A DNA stretch of 64,000 nt, taken from the NCBI RefSeq assembly GCF_901709675.1, contig NC_051094.1, positions 7,992,501 to 8,056,500 on the forward strand, read 5' to 3'. Of this stretch, positions 48,095 through 61,544 are shown piece by piece. Position 1 is the stretch's first letter. Every line of letters starts with the position of its first letter. Source of the DNA: Syngnathus acus. Taxonomy: Eukaryota > Chordata > Actinopteri > Syngnathiformes > Syngnathidae. The translations under genes were made by a program, and so were the position numbers. Under the pieces are notes generated by a model. That model ran no database searches. It was not told the origin of the DNA and saw only the letters and a program-made list of their open reading frames with translations.

Positions 48095-49224
48095 CTACTT
48101 TTTCAGTGAATACATTGCCGTTTCTATTATGTTGAATAATTTAAAACAGATTATGTAGTATTAGTTGAATGTTTGAATTTAAATGTTTACTGTTTTACAG
48201 TTCATTTATTCCCCACAACCAAATAATATTTTTTATAGTATTTTCGCTGGAGTGTGGCAAATAAAAAAAAGGAGGCTTCATTTGAGGTGCAGCATTTATT
48301 AAGATTTTTTAGGCTTGGCATCTATTTTCGACAGTGGCCTTTCTTTAACATGATCGTGTAAGATTATGTTTCAAAATGCTTTCATGTGGGACAAAAATGC
48401 TCTTTTATGTCCAAATAGGGTTTTAAAACATTCTGTTGGACAAGTATACAATAAATACATAAACCAATAGAGATCAATGGTATGTTTCTTTCCATTTAAA
48501 TGTTTAAAAATTACACAGCAATCAAAATAATTGTACAAAGTCTATACTCCTAAGAGTAAACATCACAATAACTGCAAATACTCATACAACTAAACTAAAC
48601 CATATAAGTGCAGTTTCCTGCAGCTTGAGTATACATGCACAAATGCGGCATTTTGAAAGAATGTTGGATTAGCGAGCACGTCTATTTCAAGTATAGTCTT
48701 ATTTCAGTGAGTCTACCAAACACAATTGTAATTTGTTAGTTCAATGTCAGATTTTTGTAAGGAATTGTCCCATATATGTAATATTAGAACAAAATGAATA
48801 ATAGTGGAGAGTTTTTTTTTTTTAACTTACATAAAATGTGTAATATTGAGAGGGGAAAAACAGAAATACATTTATATGTTACAAGTATATATTATTTTTC
48901 ATTTTAAATGCAAATTGCATTTTCTCCTAAAATTTTATTTGATGTTTTGTGTAATATTGCAACCAATATAACGAGGTTTTACTCTTGAATATGACTAAAA
49001 TGTTGGAAAAATTAACATTTTTCTTATTGTTAAAGAACTATAAAAATTATTCTGGTTGTATTACAACTAAAATTTAATAAAAAATTATTAATTATCCCTT
49101 GCAGTATTTTATATACATATGCAAGTTAAAAATCTCATAAGAGTTATGATTTTTGTCAATATTACAAAGGTAGACCTCACATGATTGGCATACCCAAGTT
49201 TTTGATTTTTGACACCTTCAACAC

Positions 49225-49440
49225 TATTACTTGACATATTATTTATTATTAATGTTATTATTTATTTCTTACTCAACACTATTTATTGCTCTGCGCTTTA
49301 TTTATTACTCTCCTCTTTTTTTGTTCCTCATGTGCAATGTGTATTCTCGTTTGCACTTTTTCTGTGTAAACTACTGTAACCAGAATTTCCCGAGGGAGCA
49401 ATCCCAAGGGATGAATAAAGTTGAGTCTAAATCTAAAAAT
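49225..49440 (+). repeat. Retroposon-like 3' end (AATTTCCC...AATAAAG)
   Basis: The stretch reads TGCACTTTTTCTGTGTAAAC, ACTGTAACCAGAATTTCCCG, AAGGGATGAATAAAGTTGAG and ends in a TCTAAATCTAAA tail. The AATTTCCC...GGGA(T)NAATAAAG order is typical of fish LINE-derived 3' ends. Confidence 0.45.
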
Positions 49441-49710
49441 CACACAATTACATCAACAGCTATGTCGAATAAAATCTTTCCCTCTCAATATTAAAACTAA
49501 GATTCTGTTCAAGCAAACATTTTCTAATATTAAAGCTAACAGGATTTGTTCTGTCTTGCAGTGTTACAAACAAAACAACATAAAATGGAGTCTTGTGTTT
49601 TTCTATCGTGTGTGTGACCATAATATTAATTCATACAATTAAAAAAGTATTTGTGACATGACCTTAATGCAATGTTTAGTTGTTTAACTAAGAAAAGACA
49701 TTTGTAAAAA

Positions 49711-52700
49711 TTACGAGTCAAGGCCCACTGACCTCACATTGCTACAGTCGTGTGTTTCACTGCCGGTGGACACTTCCAGGGAGTCGTCCGACAGCATCTC
49801 GATACCGGTGTCCACCACGGAGTCCCGCGCCGGCCCTGTCAGCTCCCGCAGCTTCCTGCGATGCAGCGCCACGGTGGCTCGCGTCCCGTGGGGGTGAGGT
49901 GGCCGGCGTTCGCTATAACCGTGGCAACGGGCTATCGCGCCAATCTGGTGGTCGACAGGGGTTTTGGCGTTCTCGGCCGACGAAGATGACGAAGATGGGC
50001 TCTGGTGGCGTGAAAATCTTTTGCCGTCTTTGGACAAGTTGAGTTCCGGGAGAGTCTCCTCAGTGCGGGGACTGTGGTCAGCGCACTGGGACTCTTTGAG
50101 CTGCTTCCTCAGCTTGCGGCTGCAGTGCTTGTAGAAGAACAACTCCTTCTCCAAGTTTTGCACACGCCCCTTGATCACCTCCTGGGCTTCTCCTGACGAA
50201 GCTCCCTCTAAAAGTGGGAGGAAATCCATCATTGCCATCTAAATGCTCAGATTCACTTGTAATCATGGAGTAGCTGAATCCCACTCTTGTTCGAACTAGC
50301 TCAGTTAAAAAAAAAGGTTTCATGTGTGTTGACCTTTGAGTTTGCTCATGAGAAAACGCATGTTCCTGTGGTGTTCCTGCTGCTGCTGGGTGAGCCTGCG
50401 GTCAGCGTCCAAGGCCAAGTTCTGCACAGCGGCTTCCAGCTCCGTACGTGCTTCCTCCTGCTCCGCACAGTAAATCTCCAGCTCCTCACAGTATAATCGC
50501 AAACAAGCTTCCGCTTGGCGAAGGTCCATCACCTAGAAAACACAAAAATGACAAGGCTTACTTTTGATTGACACGGTCGACAGAGTGATCTCCATTGAAC
50601 ATTTTTAAGAGACACAACGGCACTGCGGCAAACTGACAGCAGTTTCTAGTATTTTGACAAGACAAATGAAGCATTGAACTGCACGCACTTACTTTGCCAA
50701 AGTATTTGACGAGCAGCTCAGAAGCTTGGGATTGCGAGAGCCCCCTTAGCTTCCCGGTGATGTCGGAGACGCATGCGCTGTGTCGCTGCGACGAGCTCCA
50801 GGCTTTCTCCTGTTTGTCTTGGATGCAACGCTGCTTGAAGTCCAGCTCTGCTTCCAGGACCTGCACGGCTTCTTCCAACTGCTCCTCCTTGACAACGACC
50901 AAAGAGAATTGTCTTTTGCTTTTTATTTAGCCAACGACCATGTTAGTCGTGTGATGCATAGAGCCCTCAAAGGAAAATGTTTGGACATGATCCCTCCATG
51001 ACCTCCACTCTGACCTCCACAGTGAGCACCGCGCTGTCCTTGAGCTTTGAATCCAGGCTATCTCTCTTCTGTTTCAGCATCTCTTTCTCTTTCTCCAGCT
51101 CCGTCATGGCCGCCTGCTTGGAACCACTCGCCGTCTTCTCTTCCAGCGTTTCCAAGCGCATTGACACGCGCAGCAGGTCCTGACTCAAAACCTGTCGAAT
51201 AACATTACACAATATTACCGGCACATTGCAATGCAGGACAACACATGTCAAAGAATACAGGATTAACATTGTATTGACTTGTATGATTGAAAATTATGTT
51301 TAATATCCAGCCTACCTGGCTGGAGCGCAGCCTCTCCGTCTCCAGTGCGTTCTTGCGCTGCTGGCACGCATCCCTACGCTGGCGCACCTCCTCACTCTTG
51401 CTCAACTCTTCATCCAGCTCCCGTTGAGCGGCTCTCCGCAGCAGCTCCAGCTCTTCGGCCTCATCCAGCCAACAAGGCTCGTCTGCCTGTAGTCGCCACA
51501 GGGGAGGGTTAACTCAAAAAAAGGCGTTGTGTGCAAAATGGCTTCAATGTTACCTTTTCCTTTGGCCACAGTTTGTTTATGCTTTCTCGAACACTGTCCA
51601 GCTGCAAACAAGGCATAAAACCTCTCATTAGCATTACTTCTGTGTGTTTGTTGATGATTGTTTTAATTGATTTGGCGGTGTTTGTGTTTCAGGCGCTTGT
51701 AGAATCCACACTAACCCTGTCAGGCTCTGAATCTGCTGAGTTTTCACTACTCTCCGGGCTGGGCCGCCTGAGGCTCCTCTGCAGCTGAGCCCTTTGCAGA
51801 TCCATGTGCTGCAGGCTGTGACGCAGCGCCAAGCGGGCCTGCCGGCTCTGCTCCGACAGCCAAGCCAGCGCGTCGTCCTCTCGGTGGTCGCCCGCTTCGC
51901 GCCGGACTGCCGCCAGCGTTTCTTTCTCTATAGGGCAAAATAGAGATCAAATGTCAAGTCAGTTTACTGTGTTACATCAACCTGCCAAGGAACTAGCCAG
52001 CCATCAGAAACATGCAAGAGTTTATTAATATACAATGTCCCTTTTGAACTAAATTCTAAAATCATAAAACGGAATTATTAAGAGCATGTCTTACAGATAA
52101 TTTAATCTAATAAAACTACATTATGTACACACCAGTTTTTTCCATTTCTTTGACAAGCTCCTCTTTTAAGGACATGTTTGTTGACAACATCTGAATCCTC
52201 CTCTGGATTAGACCGGCTCTCTGCCTCTGATCTTTCAGGCGACTGCGCCCAGTGGCTTGTCGCTTGGTCCCTGAAAGAATAAGTATATATATTTAAAAAA
52301 AAAAAATCAGATACGGTATAAGAAGATGATAGATTTAAAAAAAAAAGAAAAAAGTGATATACTACATGTGGCCTGCTGAGTTGTTTGTTTTGATGGTTGG
52401 TCTATTCCAAAGACTTTTTCTTTCAGGGCTGATTTCTTCTGCCTGCTGGTCCAGCTGAAAAAATGAAGGATTCAACATATTAACATTTAGGACATGACCA
52501 AAAAAAAAGACATTTGAAAATTGAAAGGGGAAATAATTAGGGCCTGACAACCTGATTGTGATCCTTTGGTCTGACAAATGCAAATGCAGCCTCAAACTAA
52601 AATGACTAACAAATGTTTGAAGCATTTCCTTACCCAAGTCCACTAACAAAATTGTCCTTCTGTTGACCTTGTATTTCTCCCGTTTGTTTCAGCAGTGGAC

Positions 52701-55518
52701 AGAAATCCTTCACTTCCTCCTGACTTTGGAGAAGCTGGTTGCTTATCTTAAAAGTTGCCATCAGCCTCTCTAGCGACTCGGTAGGCAGACAGGGACGAAG
52801 CTACACAAACATGACATTTGTATTATTTCAATGTCCATTATTTCCCATTTGAAAATCAGTTTGGTCATAACATGCGCTAATGCTAACTCTGAGGTCCTAC
52901 TATCACCCACCCACCTTACTGATCAACATGTGTCCACAGCTGGGTCGTATCAAGCTGGCACTGTGTGGTCTGTGGTGAGCCTTACAGGAGTCAGCTGACC
53001 CTTTGCCCCGCAAGGCCATCAGGTCGCAGCGGAGGCGGTCGATCAGAATCTGCTGGTCCACCATTCGCTCCGTCTTAAAAACATTCAGGAGATGTTAGCG
53101 ATGGCCGAGGATGATGCATATATGGCGGGTGGTCTCACCTGCGCCTTCTCTTCGCAAAAGGTCTGCAGGAGGATGTTTTGCTTCTGTAAGAGTTCTTGCG
53201 CTTCTTTTTGTACTTGTTTCAGTTTGGCATCTTTTTGTGCCACGAGTTGGGCTTCTGTCTCTAGAGACTCCTGAAAGAAGATTGCATAATTTGATGGTGT
53301 TGGCTGAATATTGGTTGGTGGGATATGGTTATGATTTGATGTTATGAATAGTTGGTTAGAAGGAATATTTAATTCTGATGATTAGAGGTTTCACTGATCA
53401 TGACAAATGCAATTTTGGACTGTTTTGGTCTGTTGATATTATGGTTGGTTGGGTGTTTGAATGGTGAAAAACTTTGTAGTCGTTTCATGAGCATTACAGC
53501 CACTTACAGCACTGGAGCGCAAAAAAACATTCACAGTCGCATCTCCCTCACCTGACACTTCTTGAGGTCCTGTCTAAGCTGTGAGATGGTGACCAGGTGG
53601 GGCGAGTCTCTCTCATCTGACCAGCTGACGTCATCGTCGCAACATGATTGGCTGACGGCCTTCGCCCTCTTCTGCCACTCGTGCACTTTGCCTATCAAAG
53701 CGTCGTTTTGAGATTCGGGTCCGCAGACCTCTGCGAGGAGAGCCGCAGCCTGCTGCACCAGTGAGGAGTAGGAAGACGCTTCCCTGGGGCTCACTTCCTG
53801 TTCTGCTGTGGAATCAGTTCCTGATGGAGGCTGGATGTCCTTGTTAGTCGGGTCATCAGAAGTCAACATGGTGGTCTCCTCAGAGTCTTGTTCGGGCATT
53901 GCCATCTCGACATGGTGACGAATGCGGTGAGACTTGGAGGCGAATTTGAGCACGCTCAAGCTCTCGGCAAAGCTGTGGTGAGACGGGCTTACGCACGCCA
54001 TCATGAGGGTGCAGGCGTTGCCCCCCAACGAGTCCCGTAGGAGCCGGGTGATCTTGGCGTGGCGGTACGGAATGTAGCTGCTGCGTTGACGCCCGGGATG
54101 GGCCAAGGCCCGTATGACGTTGCCCAGCGCCAGCAGGCCCGTGTTAATGTGCACCGACTCCTCGAAGCGGACACCCGTGTTTCCAGTCTTGCCCACACGC
54201 TCCGATCCAGCCAAATCCACCACGCAGAACTTTGAGAGGCGCTCTGGTCTATCAGGCCCGGCGGGGAGTCTCTGGCGGAGCCACAGCGTGAGGACGGTGT
54301 GGGAGCGGCTTGAGTGCTCGTTCATACGGGTGGTGCCCGTTTGGCGCAACGCATTGCCCAACTCCAAGACGTTGAGGAGCTCTTCGGAGGAGGAGACCAC
54401 CACTTCCTTGGCACCCACAACCACTGCACATACACATGCAAACATCACCGTAGAAAGTCCACATTTGTATATTTTTCCAAAAATATATAAAAAAATAGTA
54501 ATCATCTCATTAAGAAATGAGAAAAGTAGAATATTAAAAAAATTCAAACCTGTTGTATTTTTACAAGAAAGAATATTTAGGGGGAAATAAAATCTAAGAA
54601 AACTCAGGAAAGTCATTTTGAGGATTTCAAGTATTACAATGACAAAATGTTACTACATTTTTGAGAAACAAATTGCACATTTTTGAGAACAAAGTTTTTA
54701 TATTTTCAAGTTTTCAAAAAACAGTTTTTATTTTTTTTACAAAGTACCAGAATAATTTCAAGAAAAAAAAGCACAGGAAAAAATAATTCAACTCACCTGT
54801 GTTTCCCTTAAAGTCGTCTCTGATCTGAAGGTCTTTGTGAGAGGTATCGAGCTCCAGAAGGTCACGCAGCTCCTCCTTGTACAGCTCCAAATACGACACT
54901 CGCACGGTCACTTCCATGCCGTTGCTGTGCTGCCTTTTGTCGAGCAGCGAGAACACATCCTTGGCCAAGCATGAGATGATGCCTCCTTCTGAATCTATGA
55001 GATGGTTGCCATTGTTAGCACTGCACCAAGTCTTGATACAAAATCTCATTTTATTTAGTATTTAATATGCTTTCTTGATTTTTCAAAAGTGTCAAGCAAA
55101 CATTAATTTCGAAATGATTGTTTTTAAATATGTTTAAAAATTAATACTTTCTTTTTTTATTAAATGTTTAAAACTTTACTTTTAACTCAATACAGAATGT
55201 AGGAAAGTTCTGTTTCTCACCCATCTTGCCACCACCGAGCGTGTAGGTCTTCCCGGAGCCGGTCTGCCCGTAGCAGAAGACGGTGGCGTTGATTCCGTCC
55301 AGCAGGCATCTGGTCAGCGGCCTCACGCACGACTCATACACTTCACCCTGGGTGGCGGTCGGCCCGAAGGCGTGATCGAAAGAGAAAAGCTGGTCGGAGC
55401 CGAGAATAACCTGCGGGGCGCCGGGAACCACACGCAGACATTCCCGGTGGGCGTGCAGGAGCTCCCTAGGTAGAAGGGGACGCAACCGAACCGCCACGCG
55501 GACGCGAACTTCGGTCAT
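49711..55518 (-). CDS. kif27: Kinesin family member 27 (KIF27), kinesin-4 type
   Basis: Plus-end kinesin-like protein of the KIF7/KIF27 (Costal2-related) group, tied to motile cilia through the Fused kinase. Exons, 5' to 3': 55518-55221, 54994-54797, 54423-53552, 53270-53139, 53073-52915, 52800-52634, 52454-52366, 52270-52133, 51927-51716, 51601-51554, 51486-51316, 51191-51015, 50887-50693, 50532-50334, 50207-49711. The 3552 nt are in phase and give 1183 residues (human about 1401). Seen directly: N-terminal motor with P-loop GQTGSGKT (84-91), VSYLELYKEELRDLLE, switch I NEHSSRSH, switch II DLAGSER, GLLALGNVIRALAHPG and YIPYRHAKITRLLRDSLGG. After residue 500 it is mostly coiled coil, with RIQMLSTNMSLKEELVKEM, RLTQQQQEHHRNMRFL and VQNLEKELFFYK. 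The name rests on synteny with gkap1 and qng1; KIF7 is the close alternative. Exon 3 alone is 872 nt. Confidence 0.92.
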
Positions 55519-56345
55519 GACCTGTTTGGAACCCCTTCAAAACCAATCGAGTACGAATCTGTCTCAATTATGAAACATAACTGGAAGAAAACAACTCTCC
55601 TAAATAAGGATGTTTCCTAGTTGTGCGCCCTAATTAAAAGATGAAAGTGAGCCTGACAGGACCATAAAGGCAACCAAGTGCGACTGACAAAAGCAACAAG
55701 CGTCATGAACACGTTTTCAACTCAGTCTGATTCCTCCTCACTTGACACGCTTTCATCCTAAAGTCCATATCTACAGTAAATCGAATTGACTTATTTTACC
55801 CGGCTTTAATTTCCTCGGGAGAGTTGATCGCTAAATCGTTATTGTTGACATTTGAGCGTCCGTTGAGGCTGCTCGGTCGGCATGGAAACCGCTGGTCGAG
55901 TCAAAGAATGTGCTTCAAGAGTCACCTCAATGGAGCGGCTTGAAGACATTAGAAATTAAACAGCGCCCTCAAGCGGAACTTTCACACCTTGCATCCCACC
56001 CTTCAACAAATAGACTGACGTTTTATCTGAGGCACTTCGCTCTTTGCCCAAGCCTTGCGAATAAGTACTTCTATGTTGTTTTTGTATCTCTGGTGGGGGA
56101 ATGAAAACCAAGCTAAACAAGTTTTCAATTTAGTTCCACAGGTTATAGGCTACATTAATAGTGGAAAAAGCTATGAACGCATCCGTCTTGACGTCATTCT
56201 TTTATCTCACAAAAACCTGGAATTTGAACAGGGGTGTACAGACTTTTTGTATCCATTGTATGGCAAACAGGAAAAAGGAATGACTATAAAATAATGTACA
56301 TACAGGCAGTTGGCTTGGTCCTGGACAGTAGCGGCGTTTATCTTG
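55519..56345. other. kif27 5' flank and qng1 3' flank
   Basis: About 830 bases between the kif27 start and qng1 stop, both minus strand. It must carry the kif27 promoter and the qng1 3' UTR. A transposon-end-like stretch lies at 56098-56262. No TATA box stands out. Confidence 0.5.
56098..56262 (+). repeat. DNA-transposon-like end (GGGGTGTACAGACTTTTTGTAT)
   Basis: The series TCACAAAAACCTGGAATTTG, AACAGGGGTGTACAGACTTT, TTGTATCCATTGTATG matches, from memory, the terminus of a common fish repeat (AACAGGGGTGTGTAGACTTTTTATATCCACTGTA). It may form part of the qng1 3' UTR on the opposite strand. The family is unassigned. Confidence 0.4.
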
Positions 56346-59300
56346 TCAATAGTAAACACATCGCGTGTGGTGTATGGGAATGTGGGCCATCTCTCGGTGG
56401 TGCTGCTTGGCGTATGGCCACAGGTAGAAATCGATGAGCACCGAGTTGATGCCACTGCTCTCAGCGCCTTGTTCCCGCGCCAGCTCGTCCAAGCGCGCCT
56501 TAATGCGCTCCACCGCCCAAATGGAGCACGCCCGGATCTCCACCTCCCGGGGGTCACCTGAGTGCAACAGCTGGCCTGAAGGCAGAAATGTGGATATTGC
56601 ATGTCAGTAGATAGCGCAGGTGAAGCTAATGTTGTGCCACATACCACTCTTGAGCGTGCGCATCAGGGCGTCCGAGTATCGCAGCGCGCCCAGGTAGACG
56701 AGGGCCTGTGGGACCCGGTAGTCAGCGAACATGGTGAGCCAGTCTATGTTGACGATGTCGGTCTCGCCTCTGGCTGCCGCAATGGCCCAGAAATCTGCCA
56801 CCAGGATCTGAGCCCTCTTGTACAATGAGATTTTCCTCCCCTTAAACGAAGCAAAGGACATTCTCATGACCACATGCATTTTCTCATAAGCAGTAATACA
56901 AAGTTTGAAATTGACTAAAAAAAAAAAAAAATTGTTTTAATGGCATGTGAAAGAATCAGAGCCTTAAGTACTGTTGAGTTGTATTTATCTTTGTATTAAA
57001 ATAAAAATGCATTTGCTTTTTAAGAACTGTGTTTGGTGCAATATTTATATAACTTTTTGTGTAATAGTCGATGTATGCATTGCTAACATTTAAAGTGTGC
57101 ATGAGCTTATAAAATTATCAAATACAGTACACTTCAGAAACGGCTGTAATATAACAACATGAGTCCAAAGTGAAGCTTTGAACCTTAATTGTCACACTTT
57201 TCCTCTTTGCCATCACTATTCCGCTTCTGTGATGGGATCACACAAAGGCCACAAAGCAAAACAAGTGGATTTCATCCTTAAAGTCTTATCGACTTGATGA
57301 CCTCACACACGATAATGTTTTGAAGTCCTCGTTTTGTTTGACTTTAGGCGCAAAGAAATTTTATAGAAAATTCTGCTCAAACTGCAGTCGTGTTTTCACT
57401 TTGTCACTTTATGTAGAATTTTAAAAATAAAAGATTCATTGAATCCACTTTGGAATCGGACTATAATGTAACAAAATGTGGAAAAAGCAAAGCGTAACAA
57501 TCTACGCTCTCAACCGTCCTTCTAGGCCTTCAGCTGTGACACAACAAAATGTGGCCAGTAGATGGAGCGCTCACATTACAGCTTCATCACAGAGCACATA
57601 TTGTACAAGACAGATTCGCAGCATTCATTTGTATTTAATATTAAAAAAACTCAATTTAAACTTCTAATCTATAAATGTTTTTCAAATGTACTGGGAGAAC
57701 AATGGAGTAACTGGATGACATCCACGTGAGCACAGGGAGAACATGCAAACACAGAATCTCAGAAGTGTGATGCAGACGTGTTAATCACTCATCCATGTGA
57801 GCCTACCACCGTGCAAAACATTCACACCTGGTAAACAGCTTCGTCTCTGTAGGAGGGAATCTTCTCCACTACGAGCTCCACCATCTTGCGGGCGTCATTT
57901 TTGGCCCGGCTGATGAAATTCTGGAAGCTTCCGCCATGTTGCAACAGCACGCGGCCGCCTTCAGTCAGCACCTTGGAAGACAGACTTGGCATGTAAATGA
58001 GCCCGGGTGCACTTGTGATACCAACCTGTTAATCCGATTGCGACATCAACTTCATTTCAACGTATCTTACCTTTGTAAGAGTGAAAGAGATAATTTTGCC
58101 AAGAAAAATAGAAGACTATGGGCTGTCACAGTGGTATTGTTGGTGTAACTGAGCTTCAATAAAGGGCAATGCTAGGCTTACACAATTCTACCCCTATAAT
58201 TAGAAACCACATTTAGGTAGCAGAGTAGCATTAGCACTAAGGGAAATATTAGCCTTTTGTTAACAACAAGAAACGAAAGGCGACATGAACGCCAGAAAAA
58301 CCAACAATGTCGCTAATTGCTCAAAGCACTTACAAATCCGATTGCTCTGATGTCATCTGTCACGCTACTGGAATGCTATGATACGCTATGATGTAATAAA
58401 CTGTGCACGAGTCATTATCCTATGATGGCGTCATAAGTCGGTGATATCGCCAGAGTCACCATATGTCATCACTTATTGTGAAAATTAGGACTGCGTGTTT
58501 GTCTTAATTCTAATTTATTTTACATTTGCATTCCATTTAGGAATGATAAAATGTAACTGGGCTGATTAGTTAAAGGTTTTAGTTACTTTGGCCGGTACAG
58601 TTAACCAAATAAAAAAAATAAAATGATGGTCAGTTTTACCCATGAACCACTTCTTTAGATTTCCTATGAGAATCTTTCACATGATATCAAATTAACCGAT
58701 ATCTAATTGAATAAAAGAAGTGTTTAACTTTAAGAGGTTCCACTCATGTTGACCCCAGAGGTCTGAGCCAATGCTAAAGGTAACATTTTACACTGGTTAA
58801 CTTCTCTTGACATTTTTGTAACAGTCAGGAAAGTCAAATTGTTAACATGCTCATTTTGAAACCTGATGGCGCTCCTGAAGCATGGGCATTGGCGTTTCGT
58901 TGTCAGACCGAAGGATGTGCGCCAGCTCCTCCACGGATATCTGGGAGAAAAATCTGGGGTCGGTAATGGGCACCCCTAAAGAGGAAGAGAATCAAGGTAA
59001 AGGGAGACTTGGCTACAAAGTTCCAGCAACAGTAATAGCTGTCATTTCCGTCAAGTAGCTCAGACATCATTTCATGCGATTCACGGGGCGCAGCGTTCCG
59101 TATGTTATTTATAAATATCCGGAGTCTAATTGCAAATGATGCACACGACATTACGAGCAATTCCCCAAGCGGTCCAAGTTCAAATAAAGGGCACGTTCGC
59201 AATAACTGGAAGAGGCAGATGCACACAGGATGTGGACGAAAAGAGAAGAAATGTTTACATATTGTGAGGTAGGCCTTGGTGATGAATTCATTTTATTGAT

Positions 59301-60903
59301 TCATTCAAATATGGCAGGACTGTTTTTTAGCAGCTTTAGAAGAGGGGAATACATTCAAATTGTAAATTACGTTTTTATTGGTGGTCACACAAAAAAAAAA
59401 AAGAACGGAATCTCACCTTCCTCCATGGCTCTGGTGATGGCGGCACATAAGGTCATGTAGCCCGTGTATGTTGTCCCTCGGAAGGTCACCTCACACTGCC
59501 GTGTTTCCTCATCGGGCCAGAAGGAGAAGTTCATGGTGTCAACCACGAACACCCAGTTGAAAGCCTGCAGGGTTGCAACAACACTAAGACAAATTGGGCT
59601 GCATGGGGAGGCGAGTTTTGATCAGCAGTGTGCACGCTGACAAGACTGATGAAACAACAGCAGATGAACCTGCTTTATTGCAAGACCATAAACATTAGAG
59701 GTGCAACGAGCCATTAATTGACAATTAATCGAACAATAAAGCTTGCCAAGGTAAATGTTCCGTGATTTGTTATCCTCAACGAAAGCAAACTGATTATTTT
59801 TACTTAGAAAAATTAAGATCAACATTTTTGTCTATATTCTAATTATTGTTAATCTAACAATTATTACTGAATCATATCTAATGTATGTTGTCTGTACTAT
59901 CAATTTCATTTAATGTCCCATTTTTTTAATAAAGGGATAACAATTAAAACACGTTTTTATCTGATTCATCAATTGACAAAAAACAAAATAAAAATCGACA
60001 GATTGGGCAATTATTAAAATTATCATTGAACACAACATGTATTATTGGCTGGGAGGATGTTTCTACGTTCTACTGTGACTCAGAAAGAGCAAATACATGA
60101 CTATAATTGTGCAGAAAGCATCTGTAATTAGCAATGTGCAGTCTGTCGAGACCAAGGCAACAAATGGCAATTATTGCTCCCCACCCCACACAAAAACTCA
60201 AGATTTCCTGGTGCAACATCAAATTTTGGTCTTGAAACACAATAGGAATTAACATAATTCATTACAAAGGAAAATGCACAATAGTGAAAGTGCGCTATTT
60301 TAGATTCTAGAGCAAAGGGGAGTTTTTGACACAAACAGCAAAATATAAAATTACAATTAAAAACAATGACAAGTGGCCTATTTTTTTTTTTCTTGTCTGC
60401 CTGCTTGTTAACCAACCAGCCAGCTAATGTTTAATGGAAAACGACCTTTGGAATAAACAAGACTTTACCACTCTCCGGCGCAAGACAGTGATTTTTTTTT
60501 ATCATCAGTCAATTTGCACGCGGTATTCTGGGCCAAGAGGGTTGTGACACAAATAGAAACAAGTAAATATTAATTTACCTGACCAAAAAAGGGGGAAAAC
60601 AAACAGCATGCTCTCAGGGAAACGTAGTAAACTACCTGTGCATTTTGAATTTTAGAGTTTAAAGGCCCATTTGTTTTTTTGCAATGGATGTAATAATGTA
60701 TGAGGTTGACTCCCCTGGTCAGAGGTGGGCGATGGGGCCAAGGGGTTAGCCGTCTTCCAGCCACTGGCGCTCAGCTCATCACTACCCCGTAGAGAGTAGA
60801 GCATCTCTGCCACCTTCCGCACACCTTCTTCCTCCACAGACACGTACTGACTTTGCTTTGCTACAAACTGGCCAGACTCTCGGGGGAACAGGGGAGGCTC
60901 CAT
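56346..60903 (-). CDS. qng1: Queuosine salvage protein (QNG1, C9orf64, DUF2419)
   Basis: Nucleotide glycosylase family that frees queuine from queuosine 5'-phosphate, so that tRNA wobble positions can be modified. Exons, 5' to 3': 60903-60715, 59564-59417, 58975-58863, 57971-57828, 56840-56645, 56575-56346. The 1020 nt are in phase and give 339 residues (human 341). Seen directly: SGQFVAKQSQYVSVEEEGVR; WVFVVDTMNFSFWPDE (the family's core aspartate region); YTGYMTLCAAI; GGSFQNFISRA; YKRAQILVADFWA; TMFADYRVPQALVYLGALRY; REVEIRACSIWAVERI; INSVLIDFYLWPYA; and end HTRCVYY. A noncoding exon ends at 61281 with a GTAAGT donor, and the coding exon begins at 60908. The donor after codon 63 reads CAG-GGGAGT, not CAG-GTGAGT, yet only this junction preserves the family alignment. 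Confidence 0.92.
57972..58862. other. qng1 intron 3, nothing recognised
   Basis: About 890 bases, AT-rich, between qng1 exons 3 and 4. No repeat or exon is recognised. Confidence 0.45.
59565..60714. other. qng1 intron 1, with an atypical 5' end
   Basis: About 1150 bases. It begins GGGAGTCAAC at 60714 and ends in CCCTGCAG at 59565. AT-rich, with short A/T runs and no recognised element. The frame stays open from the exon into the intron for a further 20 codons before a stop. Confidence 0.5.
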
Positions 60904-61280
60904 TGAAGCTGAGAAAACAGATCATGCAAACATGTTTTTGATCTGTTGTGACAGAAACGGTAAAATAAGACGCCACATGTCATTCACCATAAAAGCAACC
61001 GGGTGGTGTTTGCTAACATGTGAATTAAATTGTCTATATCTTTCAAAGGATCGGTCACAATAATGATTTAGCACTAATAAATTTACTTGTTTGTATGTTT
61101 CTTAATTATCGCATAATTTTGTACAATTTTGCCTATCTAAAGGATTGTTAAATCACGTGACAACGTTTCAATAGGAAATTTGTATTTGAGTTTTTTGGAG
61201 GTTTGAACACTACAATGCTAACATACTTAGTCACGTTAATGTTACGGCATCGTATCTGATTGTCATTAAATAAAACTTAC

Positions 61281-61330
61281 CGACAAAATCTGGTTTGAAA
61301 ACTGGTTACTTGTCACCCACTCGTACATTC
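61281..61330 (-). other. qng1: Probable untranslated first exon of qng1
   Basis: On the minus strand the sequence CAGATTTTGTCG is followed by GTAAGTTTTA at 61280. The partner acceptor TTTTCTCAG at 60909 lies five bases before the qng1 ATG. The exon's upstream limit is not visible, so the higher coordinate is approximate. Confidence 0.5.
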
Positions 61331-61544
61331 GCTTCCTGGTTCAAAGGATTCCAGCCAATCCAGCCTCGTTAACGACTCTCAGCCAATCAGAAGACGAAAA
61401 CGGAACCGGAAATAGCTTCGTTTCTCTTACCAATTAAAAGCAAGGCATGCATACAGGCACATACAAGTAAAGGTAAAGACTATGGATTATCTTCAAACAT
61501 TTTAGCATCTTGATGTTCCCCAGATTTCAACTGAACATAGTTTT

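Larger units (their letters stand above)
47808..49710. other. Convergent gkap1/kif27 3' interval
   Basis: AT-rich region between the two stop codons. It holds a (CA)n tract (47922-47953), a gkap1 poly(A) signal candidate (48089-48094) and a retroposon-like 3' end (49225-49440). The kif27 3' UTR should enter from the right. No gene is seen. Confidence 0.5.

Noticed and set aside
49711-55518. KIF7 rather than KIF27
   Set aside because: The motor alone does not separate them well, but the neighbours gkap1, qng1 and hnrnpk are the KIF27 block.
56346-60903. qng1 as a pseudogene because of its GG donor
   Set aside because: All other exons are intact, in phase and well conserved over 339 codons. 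One base change does not prove loss.
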